A stretch of 64,000 nucleotides of DNA, from contig NC_092565.1 in the NCBI RefSeq assembly GCF_037975245.1, positions 6,304,999 through 6,368,998 of the forward strand, read 5' to 3'. Source of the stretch: Apostichopus japonicus. Taxonomy: Eukaryota > Echinodermata > Holothuroidea > Aspidochirotida > Stichopodidae. The position numbers and the translations under genes were made by a program. Positions 15,201-27,700 of this stretch are shown piece by piece (position 1 is the stretch's first letter; each line of letters opens with the position of its first letter). Below the pieces are notes generated by a model that saw only the letters and a list, made by a program, of their open reading frames with translations, searched no databases and had not been told where the DNA came from.

Positions 15201-15753
15201 TGAGAAGAAAACATGGAAGCAAAAGTTCAAATATTTCAGAAAGCTAACTTACGAGCAGGAAGTTTAATCAGTGACTCCTAAGCATTGAAATTTCTACGAA
15301 AAATGCTGCAATTATGCTTGTGAAGAATGAGACAAAAAAAACCAGTTTCAAAGCAGGTCCAATTTAACCGGGAGGAAAATGATGCATACTTCACAGCAGA
15401 GCAACACAAGGCTATGAGCTCATCATCTACCCGAGGACAAGTAGGCAGGTCAACTTTCTTAAGGGTTAAAAAACTTTTCTGTTGCAGATTTGTGCATTAG
15501 TAAAAGACCGCTGTGGCAGTTTTCTTCAATGACCATGCGCTCTCACAGTTCGCTCCTCCTTTATCTAACGCAAAGTCAGGATCAAAGCCTGAACTACCTC
15601 TATAACGAAGAACTCAGGCGCATATTGTAAAAACGCAATATGACAGCTTCAGTCAGACCTCTTCAAAACAGAAGATTAATAGTGGCTGATATTAAATAAC
15701 ATAAAAACAAAACGGGGGACCTCATAAATACTGCTGGGTAATTCCTTCCGAGA
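7858..15753. other. Gap between KCMF1 start and NT5C2 end; no supported gene
   Basis: The KCMF1 promoter should lie just right of 7857. This gap also holds the NT5C2 3' untranslated region at its right end. I see an AT-rich stretch at 8050-8170, short (TA)n at 9410-9427, a doubled block around 10028-10110 (GTTGAAACAACAA with TTAATTA), a 13-base G run near 11247, a long AT microsatellite at 12124-12294 and an A/G-rich low-complexity stretch at 13888-13935. The open frames of up to 105 codons here have no recognisable domain or splice context and are not called. Confidence 0.6.
12121..12295. repeat. (TA)n / (TATG)n microsatellite
   Basis: About 170 bp of alternating TA with interspersed TATG and TATAAA units. 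The isoleucine/tyrosine-rich open frames on both strands are artefacts of the repeat. Confidence 0.95.
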
Positions 15754-18700
15754 CTAAGCATCTTCGTCGTGATCGTGTGTAATGGAGATTGGAATGGGAG
15801 CCACTTTGATGACCGATGGTCGATGACCTTTCTTCGTGGGCGTAGTAGGTGGGGTGACGTCTCCGTTGGACTCTGGAGGTTGAGCTATCCTCTTGGAGAG
15901 GGCGGGCGAGTAGAAGTCATGTTCTTGTTCTTGAAAGACATCGTAGTGATCGACTGTAGCCTCATGAGGCATCTGAAAGATAAAAGAAAAAAAGAGACTC
16001 AAACGATGGAATTGAAACACTGAGGGAAACAATACTCAGAAGCATTTGAGACAAAATATCTAACACTACCACCGCTGCAATAAAAACAAAAACAAAGAAC
16101 CTTTGAAATATGGGAAGATTACTAAAAGCAACCTTTGTCAGTGCAGACTGCATTTCAGTACCAGATTTTTCTTTCAGGAAAGTGTCCACCAAATAGACCA
16201 TTTGTTAATGTCGATAGTAAATGGTGCATTGCACTGGGTAGCAAACCCAGGTGTGGTGTTCTACCCCACCAAGAAAAGTTCTGGGTAGTACCCCTCTTTT
16301 GGGTACTTGACATGTTCAAGTACATTGGTAAAGTAATACATTGCAGCAACAATAACTGCTTGAAGGGCAGTTTCTTCCAGTACATGCATCCATGCTCTTC
16401 CTTCCATATTAAATGTCCTTTCACGATGAGACAAGAAACGAAAAGATTTTAAACTTGAAAGAGTTAAGGCAATTAGCCCCATCGATGCAAAACACTCTCC
16501 TAGAATAGGTCATTAATTTCTCCTGACTTTCTTTGTGTTTTCATAGAACAATTTGCTGACGTCTTTGGAAGTGGAGTGAAGAAAAGGTCGTTGAAAGTGG
16601 CTGTATTTTACAGTTCTGCAGCAGACACAACAATACAAGACCGGGAAGGCCCACTGAAACCTGTCTGTCCCAGAATTGCAAAAATATCCTTGCAAAAATC
16701 CAAATTGAGCTTTACACAGTATAAGTGTAAATTGTACAGGAATATTCTAGTTTTAATCGACACATATCAAACTTTCAAACAAAACGCTACTGGTTACTTT
16801 TATGCTGCAGTTTAGGAATAATTGTCTTTTACTAACAACATATACAATGCCTCCTTGGCCTTAATCCTAAAAAAACACAGTCACATCATGTAGACAACCC
16901 TACTAGTATTGTGCACCTACATCAATACAACATCACTGCAAAATTTTGAACTGCAGAATTGTTAACTTATTTATCTTAACTTGAAATATCATAAAAAGTT
17001 TGACACTGCAGCCCTGAGTACCCCAATATCATGATTGTGTCTTCATTGTGTCTTCAATCAATTGCATGATTGTGTCTTCAAGCCGAGATCAAAGAGCTTA
17101 CATCAGCAACCTTAAGACCAGTGGCATTGTAATGACACATTTCTGCACCGGGAGGAAGGAGGGAGGGGGGCCTGATGATTGATGCGTCGCAACCGAATGC
17201 CAAACATTTTGGTTGTGTCGTGGCCAAAAACGAGGTTGGGGACCGCTTGTCTAAATGAATTTCCAACTTACCAACTGATTCGGAGCTCTGAATAGATAAC
17301 TGAATGGGTAATACAGGAGGTTGACGTACGTCGAAGAGTAGAGATCAGCATAACGCAAGACCTGGCTAGCAAAGAAGGTCTGTCGGGAACCTGGGGAATG
17401 ATTGAATGATTGAAAACTAAATATATTAAAATTCAACTTTTTAACAATTGCAATGATATACAACAGTTTGACACTTATAGTCACAGAAATCTGTGATGAT
17501 TGATGAGCTTGGCTAATACACATGGATTAAATATATAAAGTTATCAGTGGTATAACTACGAATAGGGGGAGAGGGTGAGAAGGGTAGGGGAGGGGGTTGA
17601 AGGAGAGGGGAAGAGGAGAGAGGTAACTGTAGAAGTGATAAAGCATTCTGTTTATAAATTCTCATGATCCACTCGTTAGTAACTAAACCACAAAAGTCTT
17701 CATGCTTTTTTGACAGTTGCCAATAATCCACCAACATCCTTGAAAGACTTGAAAGTTCAAACTAGAGCACCAATGGTGCAGAAGCTCATACCTTTTTGAG
17801 CTTAAAAATGTAGGGCCCACAAAACCAATTTTGGGCCCATGAGGGATACCCCCCCCCCCTCCGTTAGCAGAATCCTGGGCACACCACTGGCTATAATTCC
17901 TATTTTCCCCTTTAAATCCTATTTTACCCACTCTCTCAAACAATACCACTGACCTACTGTACCCTATTAAACCTTCTCCCCCTCTACCTTAGCAGACATA
18001 ACTTCACAAGCACTCCCTATATAACTTCACAAGCTGCCTACAAACCTCAGGCTCAAAGACTTCTAAGAATCGGCAAGTGCTGATTGGCTATAGGGCTATC
18101 ATGCTTACAGTTCAACAGTTAATAACAACTCCCAGTCCTGCTTTAATTCCACTAACAGCCTCTGCAGAGCTTAACCCCAAATGTAAACAAACACTGCAGA
18201 GACTGGGAGACAAATTAAAGGAGCTTTGGCAAAAAGTGAAGGCTCAGATTTTTTTTAAACAATGGGGATTAATTGTAATTAATTAACTTTTGACCAAAAA
18301 TTATTAGGCATCACCTTATTCATACACAATCCAACAATCATCAGTTCAACTTTGAATATGATCCATCAAAATCTTGAGGAGATTGAGATATTTGAAAATA
18401 TTACAAAGAATGACCCCCGATGACCCCCTAAATGACATTTGACCTCAATTTTCCGAACACCCCTCATAACTCTCATCCCGAGGAACATTGTGACCAAGTT
18501 TCATTATAATTGGCCATACACTGTACGAACAGGAGCAATTTGAAAATATAGGGCCGCGGCCCGGGCCACAAAAGACCCCTAGTTGATCTTTGATCTCAGA
18601 TTCATGAACACCCTGAAGGTAAAACTACCATAGTACTATCGTGACAAACCCTCAACATTGTACCATGGAATCTGTAGGAGAAGAAGCATTTTGCATATTT

Positions 18701-21700
18701 CCACAAAATGGCCCATTACGGCCCACAGGTGACCTGATGGCCCTATACCCAATGGTCCTTGTGTCCAAGTTTCATGAAATTCCATCAAACACTGTGCGAG
18801 TGGGAGCGGTTTTACCAATTGTTGACGGATAGAGTGATAGACGCCGCACTGTAACAATAGCTCACACCAGCATGCTGGTATGAGCTAAAAAGTTACTCAA
18901 TTGTGTTTTAAATTGTTTACAAGTTCTTTACATTGCTATGCAGTAGATCCTTACAGAGTAACTTTAAGAGTAAATACAAATCTGCTACATGGAGGAGAAA
19001 AAAACAAGCCTTCTCCGCTTACCGCTTCTAAAGAGACCACCAAGTTTTCCATGGCACATGTCCATCTCATGAACGATTTGCTATAAAAGAAGAATAAAAC
19101 ATATTTCATATTATAAGCAAATGACAGCTGATATCAAAATCTTTTCAACCTTTCTTCTTCCTTAAGTACTTAATGGTTACAGTTCGTTAGAAATATTTGA
19201 AATTTTTACACATTTTTTATCCTTCTCCCAACCAGGTTCACTGAAAGTTATCATTTCAAATTATTTACAAAAGAAATGAAAGGTACTTCCACTACCACAG
19301 AAAGATGCAATAAGCTGGCAAGTAGACCTGTCAAAACTTCTGCCCCGATTTTAATATGCAAAAATTATGCAAGACATACTAAGGTAAATCAGTTTTGAAA
19401 AGTTTTGTATGCCTCAGTTAGTTCATTATGTCAATGTGTTGTTTTGATATGGTGATCTTCTGTCCCAAGAGTGATGTTAAGCCCACAGCGACGTGCCCGA
19501 CTGAACAAGGCCTGCCCTAAACTTTGACCCTCATAACACAAAAAGTTATCATCAGTTATGACAGTGTAAATGTGCATAAGACTAACATTGATCAAGATTT
19601 GGACAATTCTTAGTTGTGTCGGCTGAAGTTGGGGCAGCTCAACGTGTCGTGTCAGCAGTAGTTTGTCGCTAAACCTGTGCAATTTTGACGTTTTTTTGTC
19701 ACCAATCACAGCTACTTGTTCCTGCTATCTGAACTGAGCATTGATCGGCGATAGTTAACAGTCTTTGTGCATGCAGTTGTTCAGTCTGCATTTAGTAAGA
19801 ATATCGGTCTTTGAATGGAATCATTTTTTCCGTCCTACCTTAATTTCCGATCTAATCTTGCTAGTATCAGGTGCTACGCTGGCACTGCTGTCCATGTTCC
19901 TGTAAGAATGAAAGAAGAAGGCAAATTCGGCTTTAGAAGGTTTGGAAGTTGAAATTTGCAATGACTGCATGCGCAAAAAATCTTGGTGATGTAATTGCTC
20001 AGGACTACAAGTTTCTTGGAATGATGCAAGAAACCCTTACAAAAACTAAAGTGTTTCTGATTTGTGTGTCTCAAACATCAATGTAGAAAAAGAATTTCAC
20101 GTTCCATATTATCTTTAGCATTTCCAAGGTTTTTCAACCACTCAAAATAGCCTGGTTTTCGTGAATACAGAAACTACTTCATTCTTCTTTGGATCTGAAA
20201 AAAAATTCCAAATTTTTTGCAGCACAATTTTCATACAATGCAATACCCCCAAAAATGTTGTTCCATTTAATAAAAATTGATTACCATTAAGCAGGCCTAG
20301 AGAATGATATGGTGGTGTGTAAGAATAACAGTTGCATACACCAGCATTTGTGCAAGACATTAACTTATATTTGAATAGCGATTTTGTTAATTGATAGAAA
20401 GAAATATTATTCCAAGACTTCACGATTTCCATCTAGTTTAGCTTGTATGAAGAGGGTGAAAGGACAAACCTGTATTGATTGGCAAGTTCTGCATCTAAAT
20501 CCTCCAGTCTTTCAAATAAAGCTGAAAAGAGAATGGAAGATTGCTAAAATAATGCAAACCAATCAAGATTTTGACGAGGCTTCAAGTTCCAAAAGATTAT
20601 AAAGTAAATGAACAAAGCCCAGAATCGCTGATTCAAATTCTGTTCAAGCCAGAAATTAGTTTGCATTTTCGAGGTTCCCACAGAAAGTTCAAAAGAAAGG
20701 AAAGAAAAAGTAATTGCAAAATCTGAATTGCACATTAGTTTCTGTTTCCTTTCTCTGTGCTACATGTCTTAAGGAATGAAGAAAACAAAACAAATTATTT
20801 TCCTTTTTTAACACAGAACAAAGATCACACGATTCCCGACTTCCAAACCATTCTTGCCTCTCACCTCTCTTTTCGGTCCAGACAGCGAGATCGGAAGCGA
20901 CTTCTGGCACCACGAGAAAGGTTTTCCATCCTCTTTCTTTCTTGGATTTCAGGATATCTCCAAATATGTGATCCCCGACATAGAGGATATCATTACCACT
21001 GGAACTGATCATGTTACTGAAGACTTCGCAAGAGCCGCCAGAATAAACCTGTCCAGGTTTGAACGGTCCGTCGTGCCTGCCTATCTTGAGTGATCCCGTC
21101 TCCTGGAGATGGCAAAAAACAAATACAGACATAGATACATGAAATCAACATGTTCTGGTTAGGCTATGAGAGTAAAGAACACAGCACATCAGGTAAAGAA
21201 TTCTTAGAGGTAATTTTATTTGACCAATATGGACAGCATTTTTTATAAATTGAAAATATCACTGTCATGAATTATTTAAGGTCAAGTGGTCCAAGTATTC
21301 TGCAATATTTTGAAAATGATAAAAATCTTGATGTTTTCTTCTAGGTACATGCCACATTAATCACGAAAATGACATGGAGGCCAAACGGCCACCAATGTGT
21401 GTGACCAGACAACAATACTGAAACTTTCCACGGTTCCTGATACAAGCTCTACCTCATACTCCACCTTAAACAATCGACAATAGAGTCCAAAGGTTTAACA
21501 TGTACAATCAAAATTCATTTGAAACAACTTTAGAAAAGTACTTTCTTGGAGAATGTGAAAAAACAAACAAAATTTTGCCAACAACTTTCAGGAGTGATAA
21601 AAAAGTTAGACAGCAAGGTGAGAGTAGAAATGAGTTGATGTTGGCAGTAGAATAATACTTCTTGAAGTTTCAATATGAGAGACCATTATTTGACCTTCCA

Positions 21701-24700
21701 GCATATTTGGGTGACCATTGACCTATCCTTCCCTGCCAATCATCCCATTGTGGAAAATATCCACGGAAACTCACCAGGTCAACTTGTCTTAAGATAGTCC
21801 CTTCGCCAAAGAACAACGGCTTCTTGGCATCGACAATGCATACATCAAAGTATTCGTACCACTTCTTCACTGGCTGTAAGTAAGACAGTGTAAATTACAT
21901 TAACAAGAGGTACTCTTCATGAGATGTGAATAATGTCAGTGAAATAAGTCATTAGGATCAACTCTACATTTGAAAGAGTTAATATGCTGCTTCAAGGCAG
22001 TCAAAGAGAAGCTCTTACATCTAAATACTTTTCTTAGAGTTCTTTAGCTACTGAAGTCTAATTACAGTCAAATCTAGTAATATCTAATTAGATCATTGGT
22101 GTGGTGTGTCATCATCTCAAAAGTTAATAATTGAGGACAAGGGTAATTCATAAGCTAGTAGAAAATTATTTGAAGGCCTATCAAACCAATTGTTGTTGTA
22201 TGTTACAGTAACCTTAAGTGATTAGTAACTACATATTTACAGTAACTGTTAATAACAATATTAAACCACAAGTGGCAAGTTACAGTAAACAACAGTAATC
22301 ACAAGTGGCAGTTACTGTAAGTGACAGTAACTACAAGTAACAGTATCTGCCAGTGCCGGTAACTGTAACCGTCAGTGACAGTAGCCGCAGGTGACAGTAA
22401 CTGTAATGGTAACCATAGGTGGTCACTATAAGCCAGTGAAAGTAACAGTAAGTCATTCACTGTAAAAGCAACTGCATGTAACAGTAATTACGTAATGGTC
22501 ACTAAGTACACCGCAAGAACAGTAAATTCAATACATACATGTATACATATTAGACACTTATATAGCGCTGCTACATCGAGATCTTAGCGCTTTACAAAAA
22601 GAAAGATAAATCTTAGAATATAGATAAGCTTTCAAAGCTTTCTTGAAAATGGACAAAGAACGAGAACTCCTAATGCTAACACGTAGGCTATTCCACATGC
22701 GTGGGGCAACAAAAGAGAAAGATTTGCCCTCCGCTGACTTGAGGGTCCTGATAGTAAAGGGTTCAGTGAGGAGTGTGGTGTCAGAAATAGAGCGTAAGTT
22801 TGATCTACCAGAGCAGTAACGAGAGAGACAAGCACATTAGTAAGCGGGGGAGGTACTATTTATACACTTATAAACTAGAACCACAACTTTGAAAATAATT
22901 CTCACTTCGACAGAGAGCCAATGTAGTTTATGTAAATAAGGGGTCGCATGATCATACTTTAAAGCAAATTCAACAGAGGCAGAGGGACCACAGATATATT
23001 GAAGAGGGGCCTAGGAGACATGTACCGGTATATTCTAAACTTACGATTGAAATAGCTGTGCGTATGAAAACTATTCATAAAAGTAAGAAATGCTGACGTA
23101 AAAACCATGCTGCAACATATTCTACTTAATGCGGTGTCTTGAACAAAAATATGCTTGTCTCTTAAAGTGTTTAGTGCCACAGAAGATTTCAGAAGCAGGG
23201 GCCCCATGCACCTAAGGTCCCAACTCTGGATCCCACCTTCACTGAAAAACAAGATGTGATACTGACTCCAGATGTCCGACAATGTCGTTCCTTGTGCAAT
23301 CTACTTGCGAGGTAATAAGCATTACATAGTTGAAGATACAACCCCTATTGCATTGTCAAAGGAAGATATGGACTATTCTTCTTATTTTTAATTCCGCACC
23401 CGCAGTAGCTGGTTCTACTTTCATATATAATGCAAGAATAACTATATGTCTGACTTACCACACCGTTCTCACTAGGCACATCGAAAAGGTATTTCATTAT
23501 TCCCTGCAATGATGTAAAAATATGAAAAGTGAGCATTTCATAAACTTGATCAGGAACTCATTCACACTGTTTTCCTTCGAGATAAAGAAACCATAAATCA
23601 ACGAAGCAATTGCTTTTTTTTTTTTTAAGACGAGGTACAAGACCTATTTCACTTTGATTGTGTTTGTCCTGCGTTGTTATATGTGATTTTAATCATTCTT
23701 AAATATCTCCCCCTGTTATGAGGAATTATAATCCCTCCTCTCCTGTGAGACTTCTTTGGTCATTTGGTCTCTTATGTTACTTGACTTTTCAACATTATTA
23801 TTAGGAGCTGTGTCGAAGGTAGGATAATGATGATGTTGCGTTCCCATAGGATGAAACATTTTGTGCTGTGCGGTTTCACACAATAGGCATAACATGTCTT
23901 TTCATACGATAGGCACTGCTCGTTTGCTGAAATAATCACTGTTCTTTTGATATTGATTCAGCCTCGTTGCAGGGGACTTGCAGCTACTGCAGCTTTTTGT
24001 TTTGACACAGTGCCTTACTATGCAAGCATCTCATTTCATATTACCTTTGTGTAACTGTATCCACTGTTTGTGACCAAAAAGGCTCTCTTTCCATGATCTT
24101 GCATTCTGAAGAAAAAACAAATATTCTCTGTTTCAGCAACATGAAAGACTCGAATGACGACAGCGGATGCAATTCCAGGTATTGTGTATATCAAAGGTAC
24201 CATAAGATATAGTAAGGCTTGGGTACCTGATATTATTGAAAAATAATTTCTGTCTTGGAATCTTTAATTCTTTTTTTCATTTGATTAATTTATTAATGGC
24301 TATTGGAAAGGGCTAATTTTAAACATGAAACAAAGTTATCTAAGAACTTTCTCGTCCACTCTGAAAATAATCAACTAACAGCCCTAACAAGCTGTAAGTT
24401 AAGTAGTGATATAGAGATCATTTTAATAAGAAACTAATTGAAGATAGCTTGAAGAGGAACCACAGGAGGTATTTGCTTTAGAAGGTATACATCTGTATTG
24501 TTGCAACCAAAGTTTCCGAGGTAGAAGCTCGTTTAATCTCCAAGTCATTGGTTGCCTTTTACTGGACTTCTACTTCTTCAACTTGTATCATATTTGAGTC
24601 ACTCTCCCAATTACTCTTCTCAAACTACAGGCAGAGACCCAACATGGTTCTCCAAGCTTTTACAGTGGGTTATAAGCTGGCTAGAAGAATTACAAAATAA

Positions 24701-27700
24701 TTTGGTTGTTAAGGGTATGTTTCCATGCAATCAGACATTCAACATGATCCATATTAAAGTACAGATTTGATTCTCACAATTTTGGTCAATGTGTGTTGTA
24801 GTTGTTAAATAACTTTCAGTCAATTTTGCAGTCAATTTGCAATGTAAATTGTCAATAACCAGGAAGTACATGCTAGATGATTTTAGGTCTCAGAAATTTA
24901 CAGGTCACGGACAGCCTAGAGATATCACGACATGGGTTGCCAAGGGGGAAAGTTTAGGAAAGCCCTGCTCTATGTCACACTTAAAGGATTAGTTCAGGTG
25001 TCATACATGTTTATCTTATATGAAAGAAGACAATAAAAGAAACACAATGGTGAAGAAACTGTTCAAATATCTTATTCCGTTATGGAGATATTCAAGTTTA
25101 AAGTTCTATCTGATTGTGTAGAAACTGCTGAAATCAGACGAACTGTGATGTCACATCCTCACACTTCTGAAAAGTCTTTGTTATTTTATTAAAATGTTTT
25201 GGGAGATTTTATGACTTACAACAAAAAGATATGTCATGTGGATCTCATATTTGTCAAGGGAAGTATCAGAGATTTAACATCTGAAGAATTTTTGATTATA
25301 TTTTTGTAGATTTGTGAAAAAAATGTAATTAATTTTTATTGAAATATATTCACACATGTTAAGAAAGTGAGGATGTGACATCACACCCTCACAGTTAGTG
25401 TTTCTACACCAGTCATTTTCAAAGAAATTTTTATATCTTCAAAGTGTGATATCTCCTAAACAGAGCATGCTATCATGGTAGTTTCTTCACTGTTCTGTTT
25501 GCCTTTTTGAGCTCTTTCATACAAGATAGACATGTCAGGTACCTGAACCAATCCTTTAAGGAGACAGAATGACTTACCTCTGAAGCAGCATTGGAATTCG
25601 AGGGTCCTTGATGACATATTCTTCTACGTTTTCAAGGGTCTTAGTTTTTAGCACACCCTATTAATGTAAAAAAAAACAAAAGGAAAAAATTGTGTCAATT
25701 AATTCAGAACCACCATCACAACTTCCACCTCATCAATTTTGCAGTGCCTATTACTATATTTAAAGTAGGTATTGATTCCTAGGCTTTGAGGTGCATTTAG
25801 GAACTTCCTGTTCCATCTAAACCTAACACGGACACACGAATGAAACCATTAGGCTATTTCCCACCAGAAAATTTGTGACTTATTTTTAAAACTCTAAAGT
25901 GACTGTTTTTTCGAGCCAGTTAGTATTCCGTTTTCATTGCCTTTTTCAGCTAATGTCATGTTTACTCACAAGAACAAAGTGAAGATGAGAAAAGTGAAAA
26001 TGAAAAATTAATTTTTACCCTTTCATGCAGCCAATCGACAGCGTCCCTGATATCTTGAAATATTCCTTCCCAGGACATGAACAGGTCTCCCTGACGGACA
26101 CCCTTGTCTTCTTCATGGTAAATACTCTTAGTCGCAAAGTAATTTACGATACACGCCAAAAGATAAGTCTCTGTGATGAAAAGAAGGGCAAGATTTGAAT
26201 AAAAATTATTGATGGGTAAATGGTGTATGGTTAAGAAATGACAAACAAACAAACACACAAATAAATAAATAAGTAAACAAACAGAAACAAATTTGTTACT
26301 TTATGATCACCACATGATTTATTGCTGATGAATTTTGCACAAGAATTAAAAATAGAAATAGATATTGAGGACAGATGTTGAGATAATCAGCAATTAGTTT
26401 CTAGTTATTCATATCCATATTTCATCCAACTCTACTGCTTGCCCAGATCAGAAAACTGTGTGAAAATTTTGCATAAATGAAACTGTCATTATATACATCC
26501 TGTGAATTTATATCGATATATTTTCCATCCTGACTGGTTGATCAGACAGACTTTCCGACACCAACACCAATGTAGGTAACACTGTGGAGTGTTATCTCAG
26601 TGGTTAATGCCGGTGCCTTTCAACCATAAGGTCCCCGGTTCGAGTAACTCCCAGATTAATGTATGTCGTCCAGTTACAGAGTTGTTGACAATTAACAATT
26701 CATAATCATGGACGTTAAATATGAATGTAAGAGCCTGACTTCGGTCAGCTTGCGGCTATGATAAGCCAATGAGGCTTCTTTGCGAGTTCCTGCTTGCAGG
26801 AGGATCTAATATACATACATACATACATACATACATACATACATACATACATACATACATACATACATACATACATACATACATACATACATACATACAT
26901 ACATACATACATACATACATACATACATACATACATACATACATACATACATACAACACTCTATAAAAACAACTGATCATGCAAACCAACTCACCTGGCA
27001 GATTAAACAGAGTGTTAAGCACGTAGAGCCTATTTGCTTCTTTGGCAAATGAGATGAACTTGTTGGGGTAGAGTTCGGAAATTTCAGCCGAGGTCAAAAA
27101 TTTAAAGCCGTGGACACAGACCAGAATGTTTCCAAATGTATCAATCTAAATGGGGAAAAAAAGCGAGATTTTAAGGTATTATTCGGGGAAGAACTTTTTG
27201 AAAAAATATTTGTAATCTTTTAATATATAATAAAACCAAAACAAAACTTTTGAGCATTTAGGGTAAAACTGCAATCTATCTTCAAAACAACTATTCTTTC
27301 ACAAAGCATTTAATTAAGGGTTGACGGTTAAACAACATCTCCAAATATCATATTCTAATGAATATGAAGGAATTCTTTTTCTAATTTCAATTTTTTGGGG
27401 ATGTTTCATAGGGTTTTGGAGGCAGAGGGCTGTGAAAGGATTATTGGGGAAGGTGGGGGAGAGAGACAGGCTGAAAATAGACAGGACATTTGTCAAAATC
27501 AAATTTACTTATTTTGACATATGTTAGAAATAGCTTAGCCATACTTACAGTAACTCATATCAAACATAAATTTAACATCCTTCAGGTCTATTTAAAATGA
27601 TATATTACAGATCTTGGAAATCATATTTTGATGCTTTTTGTCAGAGAAAACTACAATATTTAGGTTTCAAGTCCAGGGTTTCCCCTCTTTACCATGTCAT

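Noticed and set aside
19431-19709. 92-codon minus-strand frame in NT5C2 intron 12
   Set aside because: It has no recognisable motif and does not fit the NT5C2 splice phases.
26593-26655. Functional tRNA gene
   Set aside because: The A and B boxes are present, but the arms do not pair as a cloverleaf by eye and the sequence continues into a SINE body and tail.
26745-27097. Minus-strand frames of repeated Met-Tyr-Val-Cys
   Set aside because: They are translations of the (CATA)n microsatellite; only the part after 26995 is coding, as NT5C2 exon 4 in its own frame.
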